From an uncultured Ruminococcus sp. (lineage in GTDB: Bacteria > Bacillota > Clostridia > Oscillospirales > Ruminococcaceae), in contig CANQJV010000003.1 in assembly GCA_947624295.1 (NCBI GenBank), positions 1 through 64,000 of the forward strand: a stretch of 64,000 nucleotides of DNA, given 5' to 3'. Both the position numbers and the translations under genes were made by a program. Below are positions 1 through 8,694 of the stretch, in pieces. The notes under the pieces were generated by a model that saw nothing but the letters and a program-made list of their open reading frames with translations, had not been told where the DNA came from and made no database searches. The stretch's first letter is position 1, and the number at the start of each line of letters is the position of its first letter.

Positions 1-117
1 TATATCACATCTTTTTTCATTTGTCAAGTACTTTTTGCAAATTTTTTCAAATTTTTTTCAAAAAGTTTCATTTCCTGTCAACTCAATGTGATTTTGCCGT
101 TCCGTGACGACTTATTT

Positions 118-146
118 ATTATATCACGTATTTTTCATTTTGTCAA
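118..146 (-). promoter_or_regulatory. Sigma-A promoter facing the left edge
   Basis: On the minus strand TTGACA (141-146) and TATAAT (118-123) are separated by exactly 17 nt. A second, nearly identical motif lies closer to the edge, with TTGACA at 22-27 and a -10 running off position 1. Both would drive a gene left of the window. The interval 1-189 otherwise holds only A/T-rich sequence and no ORF. Confidence 0.65.
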
Positions 147-189
147 GTAAAAAGTTTTCAACATAATATGCATTATTTTGTACAAAAAG

Positions 190-217
190 TAAAGCACGGC
201 AATATACCGTGCTTTTT
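190..217 (-). terminator. Terminator after the first prepilin gene
   Basis: A 7-bp stem (AGCACGG / CCGTGCT) has a 7-nt loop. On the minus strand it is followed by TTTACTTTTT, just past the stop of the prepilin gene at 223. The plus strand also has a T run, so it may work in both directions. Confidence 0.75.
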
Positions 218-222
218 AGCAA

Positions 223-882
223 TTATCCCATATTAAACGAATCCATATCTGCTCCGGTAAGTCCGGTGATTTTCTTATCCCTGATTTTGTCAACAAAATC
301 ATTGCCCTTCTCTTCTTCCAACTCATCAAGCGTTTTCGGATAAGTGCCGAGATATCTGTCATTTTCAAAGCGTGCGCTCACGACAGACATAACTTTATAA
401 TCCTTGACGTGGATTCTGTAGACAATTTCGTCATCTTTCAGAATCTGATTTATCTCGTCAGCAATTTTATCGTTCCATTTGGTTATAGTAGCCCAACGGC
501 TGTATGACATATAACCGTCTTTAGTGATTACTTTGCCTGTATCATCGGTAAGTGCTCCGGTTGAGCCGTCCCAATAATAGTACCATTCTGTATAATCTGC
601 AAGGTCAGCAGGGTTGCTGTCGTAGAGATATTTTTCTGCAAGGTTTTCCCTTTCTGCGCCTGATGCGGCGAGATACTTATTCCTGCCCTTTCTTTCGGAG
701 AACTTCATATCCGTCACGACAGTCTGCGCCGCATTCAGGATAGTTTTCGCCTTAAGGTTCTGGGAGCGTGTCCTTGCCCTGCGGATATATGCGCCCCATG
801 AGGGAATAAGCACTCCTGCGAGTACGCCTATAATTGCTATAACTATAATCAATTCAATGAGTGTAAAGCCTTTTTTTCTCAT
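223..882 (-). CDS. Type IV prepilin-like protein (minor or second pilin)
   Basis: A secreted pilin-type subunit of 219 residues. The N-terminus MRKKG/FTLIELIIVIAIIG is a class III signal: a short basic leader, Gly before the cleavage point, Phe+1 and Glu+5, then a hydrophobic helix used both for export and for fibre packing. The remaining ~180 residues are a polar, Tyr- and Lys-rich head without a family I can name. PilD (6135-6974) would cleave and methylate it. It has its own promoter at 915-943 and a strong RBS (AGGAGGAG). It differs clearly from the other prepilin at 2193 in its head domain. A minor pilin or a type II secretion-like pseudopilin is possible; the N-terminal call is secure. 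Confidence 0.85.
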   Translation of the reverse strand: MRKKGFTLIELIIVIAIIGVLAGVLIPSWGAYIRRARTRSQNLKAKTILNAAQTVVTDMKFSERKGRNKYLAASGAERENLAEKYLYDSNPADLADYTEWYYYWDGSTGALTDDTGKVITKDGYMSYSRWATITKWNDKIADEINQILKDDEIVYRIHVKDYKVMSVVSARFENDRYLGTYPKTLDELEEEKGNDFVDKIRDKKITGLTGADMDSFNMG

Positions 883-914
883 ATAAACTCCTCCTGAAAT
901 CTGTATTCAAGTAT

Positions 915-943
915 ATTATAGCAAAAAATTAACAATTTGTCAA
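915..943 (-). promoter_or_regulatory. Sigma-A promoter of the first prepilin gene
   Basis: Minus strand TTGACA (938-943), 17-nt spacer, TATAAT (915-920), 33 nt upstream of the start codon at 882. All twelve box positions match the consensus. Confidence 0.8.
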
Positions 944-992
944 TAATATTTTCCTGTAAATATGCACAATTTTTTGCTGATATTTTTGTGCA

Positions 993-2126
993 TTATTCAA
1001 GAAGCTCAATCGCCTTAGCGAGTTGTATGTCGTCCTCCGTGCCAATCAGTGCGGAATCCATATCAACAGTTATATCGGGCTTTATGCCTATGCCCTGCCA
1101 GCAGTCCCAGTCGCCTACAGTAAAATACCCTGCTGTATAGTGCAGTTTTCCGCCGTTGCTGAGTGTTTCCTCCTGCTGAAAAATCCCCTTGCCGAAAGTA
1201 TTCGTGCCTACCGTTGTGACATCTCTGCCGAACTGCATACATAGGGAGGTGAAAGTTTCTGCGGCACTTGCGGTATTTTCGTTAATGAGGATAACTATAG
1301 GCACATCAACAGCACCGTCAGTTGTTGTTAATGTACTTACTTTTTCGCCTTTATAGTTATAAAAATCAACACTTCCTGAATCAACAAAGTAGTCAACAGC
1401 CTGTAGCATATAATCAGCCCAACCGCCGCCATTATCACGCAAATCAATAATATATTTGTCAACATCGCCCAATTCTTCTATTCTTTCGGACATCTGCCCT
1501 GCTGAAAATGTACCAAAATGTGACACTGAAATATATGCAATATCACCAATCATTTCACTTTTAACTTCACTCTGCAAATCATTGTCACGCCTGAAATTTA
1601 TATCAAAAATTTTCCCGTCACGGTTTACAGTCAATTTTACTTCCGTATCCTGCTTGCCGAGGATTTTATTTGCGTAATTTTCATAGCCCTTTTCAGAAAC
1701 GCTTACGCCGTCAATATGCGTGATTATGTCGCCTGCTTTAAGTCCCTGTTTATCGGCTGTCAAGCCCTCTGTCACTTCTGTAAGCAGAATATTTCCGTCG
1801 GCTGAAATATCAACCTGAAAACCGCTTGCTATAGCCGTTCCTGCGGAATTTATATAGTCTGTCTGTTCCTGAATTTTATCGGCATTGAGAAATTCATAAT
1901 AATATGTATACTTGTCACCGCCTGCATTCAGATAGCCGTTAATCATACCGATTTCTGCCGATTTATCGTCAAAATCGGGATTTCCGTTTTCTGCGATTAT
2001 CTCACGGCATTCTTTTATTATATCATTTTCGGATTTTCCGCCCATAAAGAAGTAACACAAGCCGAAAGTGACACCTGCGCAGGCAAGACCCGCAGCTATA
2101 TACGGCGTTATTTTATCAATATTCAT
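993..2126 (-). CDS. S41-family C-terminal processing-type serine peptidase with PDZ domain
   Basis: A membrane-anchored extracytoplasmic protease of the tail-specific (CtpA/Prc) type, 377 residues. One N-terminal membrane segment (about residues 9-28) is followed by a PDZ domain (about 90-170, with GLKAGDIITHIDG). The S41 core shows the serine loop NENTASAAE and the lysine-containing TFGKG motif expected of a Ser-Lys dyad. It lies between two prepilin genes; a role in trimming or quality control of exported pilus proteins is attractive but inferred only from position. The start has a GGAGA box four nt upstream. No promoter of its own is obvious, so it may depend on read-through past the hairpin at 2141-2170. 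Confidence 0.88.
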   Translation of the reverse strand: MNIDKITPYIAAGLACAGVTFGLCYFFMGGKSENDIIKECREIIAENGNPDFDDKSAEIGMINGYLNAGGDKYTYYYEFLNADKIQEQTDYINSAGTAIASGFQVDISADGNILLTEVTEGLTADKQGLKAGDIITHIDGVSVSEKGYENYANKILGKQDTEVKLTVNRDGKIFDINFRRDNDLQSEVKSEMIGDIAYISVSHFGTFSAGQMSERIEELGDVDKYIIDLRDNGGGWADYMLQAVDYFVDSGSVDFYNYKGEKVSTLTTTDGAVDVPIVILINENTASAAETFTSLCMQFGRDVTTVGTNTFGKGIFQQEETLSNGGKLHYTAGYFTVGDWDCWQGIGIKPDITVDMDSALIGTEDDIQLAKAIELLE

Positions 2127-2140
2127 AAAATCTCCATAGA

Positions 2141-2170
2141 AAAAACCCCTCTCACAAGGAGAGAGGTTTT
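2141..2170 (-). terminator. Terminator after the second prepilin gene
   Basis: The stem AAACCTCTCTCC / GAGAGGGGTTT is followed on the minus strand by TTTTTT. It lies between the prepilin stop at 2193 and the S41 start at 2126, so it would attenuate transcription into the protease gene. Confidence 0.75.
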
Positions 2171-2192
2171 ATATTAGTTTGCTTAGATTAAA

Positions 2193-2801
2193 TTAGTCTT
2201 CGTCCTGTGCTTTTGATGCTTCTTCAGCAGTCATTCTCACATATTTACTGCCATCATATTTATAACCAGCCTGTTTAATAGCATCTGAAAGTGCTTTATC
2301 ATCTACAACTGTACCAGTTGCTTTGTAATCATTGTAGTTATCAGCTGTTACAACACCTGCCGGATATGTTCCTGTGTAAGTAGAATCATTTGCAGTAGCA
2401 CAAGCAATGCAAGCACCGCCTGAAACAGCTGCTTTAACGCCTTTTCTTACCTTGTCAATGTCAGCAAAGAAATTAGAAACTTTTGTTGTAAACTTAGCCA
2501 TATCAATTTTTGAAGAAGAAGCAGGAGAACCACCATCTATAGCAGCACCTGAAGACCAACCTGTACCCGGAGTAAATGTAAGAAGATAATCGCCGCCTAC
2601 ATCAATACCTTCTTCATCGAGTTCAGTGAGTGCAGAATTAATTGCTTTGTATACCGATGATGCTGATGAGTTAGCTGATGAGAGTTTAGATTTCTTTACG
2701 TAGCCGAGCATTGTCGGAACGAGGATAGCTGCGAGGACACCGATGATAGCGATAACAACGATGAGCTCAATAAGTGTAAAACCTTTCTTTGTAGTTTTCA
2801 T
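2193..2801 (-). CDS. Type IV prepilin, probable major pilin
   Basis: A type IV pilin subunit of 202 residues. The leader MKTTKKG/FTLIEL has the PilD cleavage site, Phe+1 and Glu+5, followed by VVIAIIGVLAAILVP, the canonical packing helix, and a Ser/Ala-rich head with a CIAC pair near residue 110. This is the most pilin-like of the prepilins here. It has a consensus promoter, a long structured leader, a strong RBS and a dedicated terminator, all consistent with a highly expressed major subunit. Type IV pilins of Ruminococcus albus have been linked to adhesion to cellulose, so a similar role here is plausible but not shown by the sequence. Confidence 0.9.
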   Translation of the reverse strand: MKTTKKGFTLIELIVVIAIIGVLAAILVPTMLGYVKKSKLSSANSSASSVYKAINSALTELDEEGIDVGGDYLLTFTPGTGWSSGAAIDGGSPASSSKIDMAKFTTKVSNFFADIDKVRKGVKAAVSGGACIACATANDSTYTGTYPAGVVTADNYNDYKATGTVVDDKALSDAIKQAGYKYDGSKYVRMTAEEASKAQDED

Positions 2802-2830
2802 AATGAAAACCCTCCTTTATAAAATTTCTT

Positions 2831-2913
2831 GTGCGTTCGCACCTTTGGGGAAGGTCTGCTCACCTCTCCCCTTTCTGTAATTATAGTATAACACTTCATT
2901 AACAAAATGTCAA
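2831..2913 (-). promoter_or_regulatory. Promoter and hairpin-bearing leader of the major prepilin gene
   Basis: Minus strand TTGACA (2908-2913), 17 nt, TATACT (2885-2890). The ~80-nt transcribed leader contains two hairpins: GGGGAGAGGT pairing with ACCTTCCCC (within 2847-2872) and GTGCG-AA-CGCAC (2831-2842). The RBS AAAGGAGGG follows. The interval 2914-3156 beyond the promoter shows no gene or clear signal. Confidence 0.7.
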
Positions 2914-3156
2914 TACTTTATCCGAAATTTTTTCTTGATTTTTTCATTTTTTACATTGCTACGGTGAATCGGCATTTATTTTTTGTGGTTTTCGTCAGAT
3001 TGCACAATTTTTTGTGAATAAGTTTTTTCTTTTAACAGGTTTTTTGTATATTAACAATTACATATTACTCCCTGTATATTTGCACGGGCTTTTGCTTTAT
3101 TTACCGTTTGCATATTCCTCAGAAAAATTTACAGCCTGTATTTTACAGAAAATCTC

Positions 3157-3196
3157 AAAAAAAGACGGCTGAATCAATATCAGCCGTGATTTTTTC
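3157..3196 (-). terminator. Terminator of the pilB-pilT operon
   Basis: The stem ACGGCTGA / TCAGCCGT (3165-3187) is followed on the minus strand by TTTTTTT, directly after the pilT stop codon. Confidence 0.85.
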
Positions 3197-3197
3197 A

Positions 3198-4298
3198 TCA
3201 GGTCATTCCGCCGGTAGGTACTCCGCCCATTTGCGACAAAAATCTGTAAAATTCCTGCTTATCCTGACACTTCTCAAGAGCGTCTACTTCGTTTATTGTG
3301 CCTTTTGCCGTATGGCGTGCGAGTTCCTGGTCAAGCGACATCATGCCCTGCTGTTTTCCTGTCTGTATTGCCGACTGGATAAGATGTATCTTGTTATCAC
3401 GTATCATAGCCGATATTGCGTCGGTTACGTTGAGTATCTCCATTACGGCAATTCGTCCGGAGTTATCTTTTTTCGGGATAAGTGTCTGCGATATTACTCC
3501 GACAAGGTTATTTGCAAGCTGAGTACGTATCTGTTGCTGTTGATGTTCGGGGTATACGTCTATGATACGGTTGATTGTATCTGCGGCTGATGTCGTATGA
3601 AGTGTTGACATTACAAGGTGTCCTGTTTCTGCGGCTGTTACGGCGGCTTGTATCGTTTCAAAGTCACGCATTTCTCCTACGAGTATAACATCGGGGTCTT
3701 CACGGAGTGCCGCTCTCAGTGCAAGCGCAAATGACGGTACATCGTCGCCTATTTCACGCTGATTCACCATACATCTTTTATGTTCATGCACGTATTCTAT
3801 CGGGTCTTCTACTGTAATTACGTGTGCGGAACGGTTAAGGTTTACGAAATCTATCATTCCGGCGAGTGTTGTGGATTTTCCTGAACCTGTCGGTCCTGTT
3901 ACAAGCACAAGTCCACGGGGGCGCATTGCGAAATCCGCAAGAATCGGCGGAAGATTCAAGTCCTCAAGTGTTGGTATGTCATTTCGGAGCAGACGTATTG
4001 CTATAGCGGGTTTGCCTTTCTGGAAATACACGTTTACACGGTGGCGGTATCCGCTTTTTGTCTGGAACGAAAAGTCCGTATCTATATGATTGTTTATCTG
4101 AGTCTGCTGACCCTCGTTTGTCATTTGTGCAACAATGTCCATTATTTCTTCCTCGTCCATTTCGGGGTATTGTGTACGCATTGTTCTCAATGCACCGTTA
4201 AGGCGTACAACAGGTGCAATTGCGTTTGTAAAATGCAAGTCCGAACAGCCGAGAAGTCTTACTTCATCGAGTATCCTATGAATATTGATAATTCCCAT
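3198..4298 (-). CDS. pilT: Type IV pilus retraction ATPase PilT
   Basis: The hexameric cytoplasmic ATPase that depolymerises pili, 366 residues, the usual PilT length. It shows Walker A GPTGSGKSTTL, the Asp-box region EDPIEY, Walker B ILVGEMRD and the His-box STLHTTSA, all secretion-ATPase motifs. The N-terminal region (MGIINIHRILDEV... DLHF) is PAS-like, as in PilT. It lies 24 nt downstream of pilB with its own AGGAGGG box. A PilT paralogue such as PilU cannot be excluded, but this is the only retraction-type ATPase in the window. Confidence 0.93.
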   Translation of the reverse strand: MGIINIHRILDEVRLLGCSDLHFTNAIAPVVRLNGALRTMRTQYPEMDEEEIMDIVAQMTNEGQQTQINNHIDTDFSFQTKSGYRHRVNVYFQKGKPAIAIRLLRNDIPTLEDLNLPPILADFAMRPRGLVLVTGPTGSGKSTTLAGMIDFVNLNRSAHVITVEDPIEYVHEHKRCMVNQREIGDDVPSFALALRAALREDPDVILVGEMRDFETIQAAVTAAETGHLVMSTLHTTSAADTINRIIDVYPEHQQQQIRTQLANNLVGVISQTLIPKKDNSGRIAVMEILNVTDAISAMIRDNKIHLIQSAIQTGKQQGMMSLDQELARHTAKGTINEVDALEKCQDKQEFYRFLSQMGGVPTGGMT

Positions 4299-4322
4299 AT
4301 TAAATTCCCTCCTGAATCCGTA

Positions 4323-5999
4323 TTATACAGTAAATGTTGAACGAACAAGTTCATCAATAGAAGTTTCGCCTGCCTGAACAAGCACTGAGGCATTGTCACG
4401 GAGAAGTTTTGTACCGTTAGCCTTAGCTGCTTTTTCTATCTCCTCTTTACCGCCTCCTGCCGCAATAATAGCGGAAACTTTTGCGGTACAGTGGATAATC
4501 TCATGAATAGCAGTTCTTCCCTTATAGCCTGTATTGTTACAGTTAGGACAGCCTACAGGTTCATATATTTCAATTGATTCCGGTATACCCATAAGTTCAT
4601 TTTCTTCTTCTGTTGACATTCTCGGCTTTTTGCACGCCGGACAAAGTACTTTTATAAGTCGCTGTGCTATAACGCCGATGAGTGACGTAGCAACCATGTA
4701 CGGTGCAACACCCATATCTACAAGACGTACAACTGTTGATGCGGCATCATTTGTATGAAGTGTCGAAAGTACAAGGTGTCCTGTAATAGCGGCGCGGATA
4801 CCAATGTCAGCTGTTTCAGAGTCACGCATCTCACCTATCATAACAATATCAGGGTCCTGACGGAGAATTGAACGAAGAGCAGCGGCGAATGTCATACCTG
4901 CTTTCTGGTTTACCTGACACTGATTTATTCCGTCAATAGCTTTTTCGACAGGGTCCTCAACCGTAACAACGTTTACATTCGGCTTTGCAATTTCACCAAG
5001 TGCAGCGTAAAGAGTTGTTGTTTTACCTGAACCGGTAGGTCCTGTTACAAGTACAACACCGTGCGGTACTCGAAGCATTGATTCAAACAACTGATAGTTA
5101 TAGTCCGACATACCCAAGTCAGTGATTTTTCTGAGGGCGATTTGTCCCGTCGAAAGAATACGGATAACTATTTTCTCACCGTGAACCATAGGAAGTGACG
5201 ATACACGGACATCAAGCGTCGTTCCGTCAACTATCTGCGTGAAACGTCCGTCCTGCGGTATTCTCTTTTCAGCGATATTCATTCCGCTGATGAGCTTGAA
5301 ACGTGTTGCCAATGCACTCTGTACAGCTGACGAAATACTCATAAGTTCAACAAGGTCGCCGTTTACACGGATACGTATTCTTGTGTATTTCTCGAACGGC
5401 TCAATATGAATATCGGTTGCATCTGCACGGTAAGAGTTTTCAATGATAGTAGTTGCCAGCTTAACAATAGGTGCTGATTCAACTCTGTCTTTTGATTCCT
5501 CTTCTTCTGCTGACATTTTATCGCCTGCAAGTGCCATAACACTGTCAACAACGCTGTCAACGTTCTGCATTGAGTAACATTTGCCTATAGCTTTGTTGAT
5601 TGCTGAAGTCGTCGCAAGTACAGGCACTGTATCCATACCTGTTGAAACTTTGATGTCCTCAAGAACAATGAAGTTTACAGGGTCATTTGTCGCAACTGTA
5701 AGCCTTTTACCTGTAATCGCAATTGCAATGACCGTATACTTCCTTGCAAGCTGCTCCGGTACTTTCTGTACGGCATCAGTGTCAATATCGATGTTGTCAA
5801 GGTCAACATACTGTACTCTCAATTTTCCCGCAAGTGCCTTTGTGAAATTGGTTTCAGTCATGAAACCAAGTTCAACAACAACATCTCCGAATTTTTTAGC
5901 TCCGTTAGACTCTTTCTGAGTTTCAAGAACTTTCTGGAGCTGTTCTTGTGTGATGAGTCCCTGACCGACTAAGTAATCACCTATTCTTTCATTTCTCAT
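4323..5999 (-). CDS. pilB: Type IV pilus assembly ATPase PilB
   Basis: The extension ATPase that drives pilin polymerisation, 558 residues from the ATG at 5999 (GGAGG box 7 nt upstream; the tracked TTG two codons earlier lacks spacing). An N-terminal GSPII_E/MshEN-type domain (about 1-150) precedes the ATPase core with Walker A GPTGSGKTTTLYAAL, EDPVE, IGEMRD and STLHTNDA. A zinc-binding pair (CPACKKPR and CPNCNNTGYKG) near residue 450-490 is typical of PilB/GspE and absent from PilT. It is first in a two-gene operon with pilT and divergent from pilD. Confidence 0.94.
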   Translation of the reverse strand: MRNERIGDYLVGQGLITQEQLQKVLETQKESNGAKKFGDVVVELGFMTETNFTKALAGKLRVQYVDLDNIDIDTDAVQKVPEQLARKYTVIAIAITGKRLTVATNDPVNFIVLEDIKVSTGMDTVPVLATTSAINKAIGKCYSMQNVDSVVDSVMALAGDKMSAEEEESKDRVESAPIVKLATTIIENSYRADATDIHIEPFEKYTRIRIRVNGDLVELMSISSAVQSALATRFKLISGMNIAEKRIPQDGRFTQIVDGTTLDVRVSSLPMVHGEKIVIRILSTGQIALRKITDLGMSDYNYQLFESMLRVPHGVVLVTGPTGSGKTTTLYAALGEIAKPNVNVVTVEDPVEKAIDGINQCQVNQKAGMTFAAALRSILRQDPDIVMIGEMRDSETADIGIRAAITGHLVLSTLHTNDAASTVVRLVDMGVAPYMVATSLIGVIAQRLIKVLCPACKKPRMSTEEENELMGIPESIEIYEPVGCPNCNNTGYKGRTAIHEIIHCTAKVSAIIAAGGGKEEIEKAAKANGTKLLRDNASVLVQAGETSIDELVRSTFTV

Positions 6000-6064
6000 A
6001 TACAAACCTCCGCTTATTTTTAGGATTACCCGAAAATAAATTTCACTGTAATCTCAAATTATAC

Positions 6065-6106
6065 TTGAATTTTTTTTAATATACTGTTATAATATTATTA
6101 TGTCAA
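6065..6106. promoter_or_regulatory. Interleaved divergent promoters for pilB and pilD
   Basis: Plus strand: TTGAAT (6065-6070), 17 nt, TATAAT (6088-6093) toward pilD. Minus strand: TTGACA (6101-6106), 17 nt, TATATT (6078-6083) toward pilB. The two box sets overlap, so polymerase bound at one would block the other. Confidence 0.7.
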
Positions 6107-6134
6107 TATCTTTAATGTAAAGGAGGTCAAAATC

Positions 6135-6974
6135 ATGTTTGAATTTGAAAATATGCTCCATGATGAATTCATAGAGTTGCCGTTCAAAATCATGTTTTTA
6201 ACCGTTGTGTTTATTTTTGGCATTTGCATAGGGAGTTTCCTGAACGTCGTAATAATCAGGCTTCCACGCCACGAATCGCTTATAAAGCGTGCCTCGCACT
6301 GTATGACGTGCGGAACGAAAATCAGACCGATTGACCTGATTCCCGTTTTCAGCTGGCTCTTTCTGCGTGGGAGATGCCATAGCTGCGGTGAAAAAATTTC
6401 GCCCCGCTACCCCATTGTGGAAAGCCTGAACGGTATTATGTATGTACTGACGTTCATTGTACTCGATATCAATGCTAAAGCCATAATAACCTGCATTCTC
6501 ATGTCACTGCTTATTGTTGTGGGATTTATGGACTGGGATACACATGAAATTGATATGATTGTTGTCGGTCTTATTTTTGTTCTCGCCATTCCCGCCGCAA
6601 TTTTTACAGATGACGTGGAGCTTGTTCACCGTGTAATCGGTGCATTGGCTATAAGTGTTCCCTTTTTTATAATAGGTGAAGTAAGCCGTCCGATTATCAG
6701 GAAAAAATTCAACGAGGATTTCCGTGCAATTGAACTCGGCGATACAATTTTAATGTTTGCCGCAGGCGCACTCCTCGGAACACAGGCTGTTATCGTTTCA
6801 GCACTGATTGGCATTATCGCCGCCGCTGTATGCGGAATAATTCTAAAAGTAATAACTAAAGATTCAAAATTTGCTTTTGGTCCATACCTATCAATCGGTA
6901 TCGCCGCCGCTATGTTATGGGGTAATCAAATTGCACAATGGTACATAGGTCTTCTCACGTATGAACCGCAATAA
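6135..6974 (+). CDS. pilD: Prepilin peptidase / N-methyltransferase PilD
   Basis: A membrane-embedded aspartyl protease that removes prepilin leaders after Gly and usually methylates the new N-terminus. Its 279 residues carry about eight hydrophobic segments. The cytoplasmic loop carries CMTC...CHSC, the zinc-binding tetracysteine of bifunctional enzymes. Candidate catalytic aspartates are in MDWDTHEI (about residue 137) and ELGDTILM (about 200). This is the only peptidase in the window and would process all four prepilin-like proteins. Its RBS is AAAGGAGG. It faces away from pilB and ends at a hairpin terminator. Confidence 0.93.
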   Translation: MFEFENMLHDEFIELPFKIMFLTVVFIFGICIGSFLNVVIIRLPRHESLIKRASHCMTCGTKIRPIDLIPVFSWLFLRGRCHSCGEKISPRYPIVESLNGIMYVLTFIVLDINAKAIITCILMSLLIVVGFMDWDTHEIDMIVVGLIFVLAIPAAIFTDDVELVHRVIGALAISVPFFIIGEVSRPIIRKKFNEDFRAIELGDTILMFAAGALLGTQAVIVSALIGIIAAAVCGIILKVITKDSKFAFGPYLSIGIAAAMLWGNQIAQWYIGLLTYEPQ

Positions 6975-6983
6975 CAATAAATT

Positions 6984-7020
6984 ACAGGCAGCAGTATTTA
7001 TTACTACTGCCTGTTTTTTT
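6984..7020 (+). terminator. Terminator of pilD
   Basis: ACAGGCAG and CTGCCTGT form the stem with an extended imperfect arm, followed by TTTTTTT on the plus strand. It separates the convergent pilD and pseudopilin genes. Confidence 0.85.
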
Positions 7021-7026
7021 ATTTTA

Positions 7027-8262
7027 TTATTCTGGTGGCATTGTAGGACGTGGTGCGCCCGCTGCTGTCGTTGGCTCTGGAGGATCGCTCCATACGGTAT
7101 CTTCGATTTCAGTTGGTACTGTGAATACTATATAGATGTTGTTATTATTTGGGTCGCCTTCTGTCACTCTTCTGAATGGGCTTGCACCAAGATTATTTGT
7201 AACTGCCTCTATTGCAGCCTGAGAAGAGTCAGCAGTAACATTGCCGTCTTTGTCAAGAAACTCTCCTGATGTATTCATCGCTTTACGGTAATACTTTACA
7301 GAACTTGACTCTTTCTGCATCTGAACATTTTTGAATGTCATTCCGACTGCACTCATAGCCGCAGGTGATTTGAATGCCATTACAGTTTCACCGTCATGAA
7401 TTGTTTCAAATACACTCTGAGTTTTGTTCTGGAACGATATCACATTCATAACGAATTGATATTCGTTTACACTGTCGCTGATTACAGTACCGTCATCTTT
7501 CTCACTGGGTTTAAGTTTACTGTAGAAATAATCATCGCTTGCAACAAGTGCATCACCGGTATCTACATCTTCATACGAATCAAGCGAATCGGTAATCGGT
7601 ACAAAATCATACATACCAAGCTGGTAATAATATGAATAATCTTTGAAATGTTCGTCATTTATAACTGAAACATTTGTTAAATCAGCAGGGGCTGAAACAG
7701 TTGCGTGCTGAGAATCGGAATCGAATTTAATCTGTGTCAGCTTAGTATAGCCTGCAGCATCTATCTGGTCTTGTGTCATGCTTGCAATTGTACTGTCAGG
7801 AACAATAGAATTTGCTGATGGGTCAAAATATACTGTTGTCGGTATACCGCAGCCTGCTGTAAAATCATACACAGTTTCATAAATATGACCTGCCTCAAGA
7901 CTTCCGTCTGTTTTGTTTATCAGCTTGAGAACATGAACTTTTCCGGCAAGAGGAGCACCTGAACTGTTTATTGCACCATTATAATATGTGTCAACAAAAT
8001 CTCTTGCAACGGTTTGCTCATCATCCGAAATACCATGTTCGTACACCACAATATTCTGCGCATGACGTATAGATTTCGAAACGTATTCACCGATATTGTC
8101 AACATATGCTGCCGTTCTCTCTCTTACTGAAGTTTTTGTCATAATTTTCGATACAGGGTCTATGAACGACATTACAAGTGTCATAATAACACTGAAAATC
8201 GCAAGAACGATGATAAGTTCAATAAGGGTAAAGCCTTTCAGAGCTGTTTTCTTCTTATCCAA
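7027..8262 (-). CDS. Large pseudopilin (PilW/GspJ-like)
   Basis: An exported minor pilin of 411 residues and last gene of the pilC operon. LKGFTLIELIIVLAIFSVIMTL is a class III leader and packing helix, with cleavage after Gly-10. The head is long for a pilin and ends in a Pro/Thr-rich tail (DPPEPTTAAGAPRPTMPPE). Start is TTG at 8262 with GGAGGTG 8 nt upstream; no ATG fits. Minor pilins of this size usually prime assembly or cap the fibre; that role is inferred from family and operon position. Confidence 0.82.
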   Translation of the reverse strand: MDKKKTALKGFTLIELIIVLAIFSVIMTLVMSFIDPVSKIMTKTSVRERTAAYVDNIGEYVSKSIRHAQNIVVYEHGISDDEQTVARDFVDTYYNGAINSSGAPLAGKVHVLKLINKTDGSLEAGHIYETVYDFTAGCGIPTTVYFDPSANSIVPDSTIASMTQDQIDAAGYTKLTQIKFDSDSQHATVSAPADLTNVSVINDEHFKDYSYYYQLGMYDFVPITDSLDSYEDVDTGDALVASDDYFYSKLKPSEKDDGTVISDSVNEYQFVMNVISFQNKTQSVFETIHDGETVMAFKSPAAMSAVGMTFKNVQMQKESSSVKYYRKAMNTSGEFLDKDGNVTADSSQAAIEAVTNNLGASPFRRVTEGDPNNNNIYIVFTVPTEIEDTVWSDPPEPTTAAGAPRPTMPPE

Positions 8263-8277
8263 AGCTATACACCTCCA

Positions 8278-8682
8278 TTATGTTCCCGGGACGGTGACGG
8301 GAGGCTCCGTTGTGACAGCCTCCACATCAACAATATACTGCATATTGAGATTTCCGCCAAGTACGTTTTCAGTTGAATCAGTAGCAGCTTCATATGCATT
8401 GCCTTTCAGTTCCTGCGAGAACGGAGTAGCAACACCTGTAAGACCGTCTCCGCTTACTACTATCTGCATATCTCCCTGAACAAGATTTCCTGCATCTTTA
8501 TGACCTATTTCAGCCACGGGAGCTTGCTGTACAGTCTTTTTATTGACGTTGTTCGCAGACTTTATATACATATTGATTGTACTCGAAGTCTGCACGAGAA
8601 CAAGTGTAAGCACGGCAAGGACAGCAAGCGAAATGATAATTTCCATAAGCGTCATGCCCTTGAATTTCTTCTTCTTTTTCAT
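8278..8682 (-). CDS. Small pseudopilin (PilV/GspI-like)
   Basis: A 134-residue minor pilin. KKFKGMTLMEIIISLAVLAVLTLVLV is a class III leader with Met at +1 in place of Phe and Glu at +5, which PilD-type enzymes tolerate. The short head ends in a TTEPPVTVPGT tail resembling that of the next gene. It has an ATG start with AAGGAGGG, sits 12 nt downstream of the PilX-like gene and is 15 nt from the next start, so translation is probably coupled. Confidence 0.8.
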   Translation of the reverse strand: MKKKKKFKGMTLMEIIISLAVLAVLTLVLVQTSSTINMYIKSANNVNKKTVQQAPVAEIGHKDAGNLVQGDMQIVVSGDGLTGVATPFSQELKGNAYEAATDSTENVLGGNLNMQYIVDVEAVTTEPPVTVPGT

Positions 8683-8694
8683 TGCTATCCCTCC

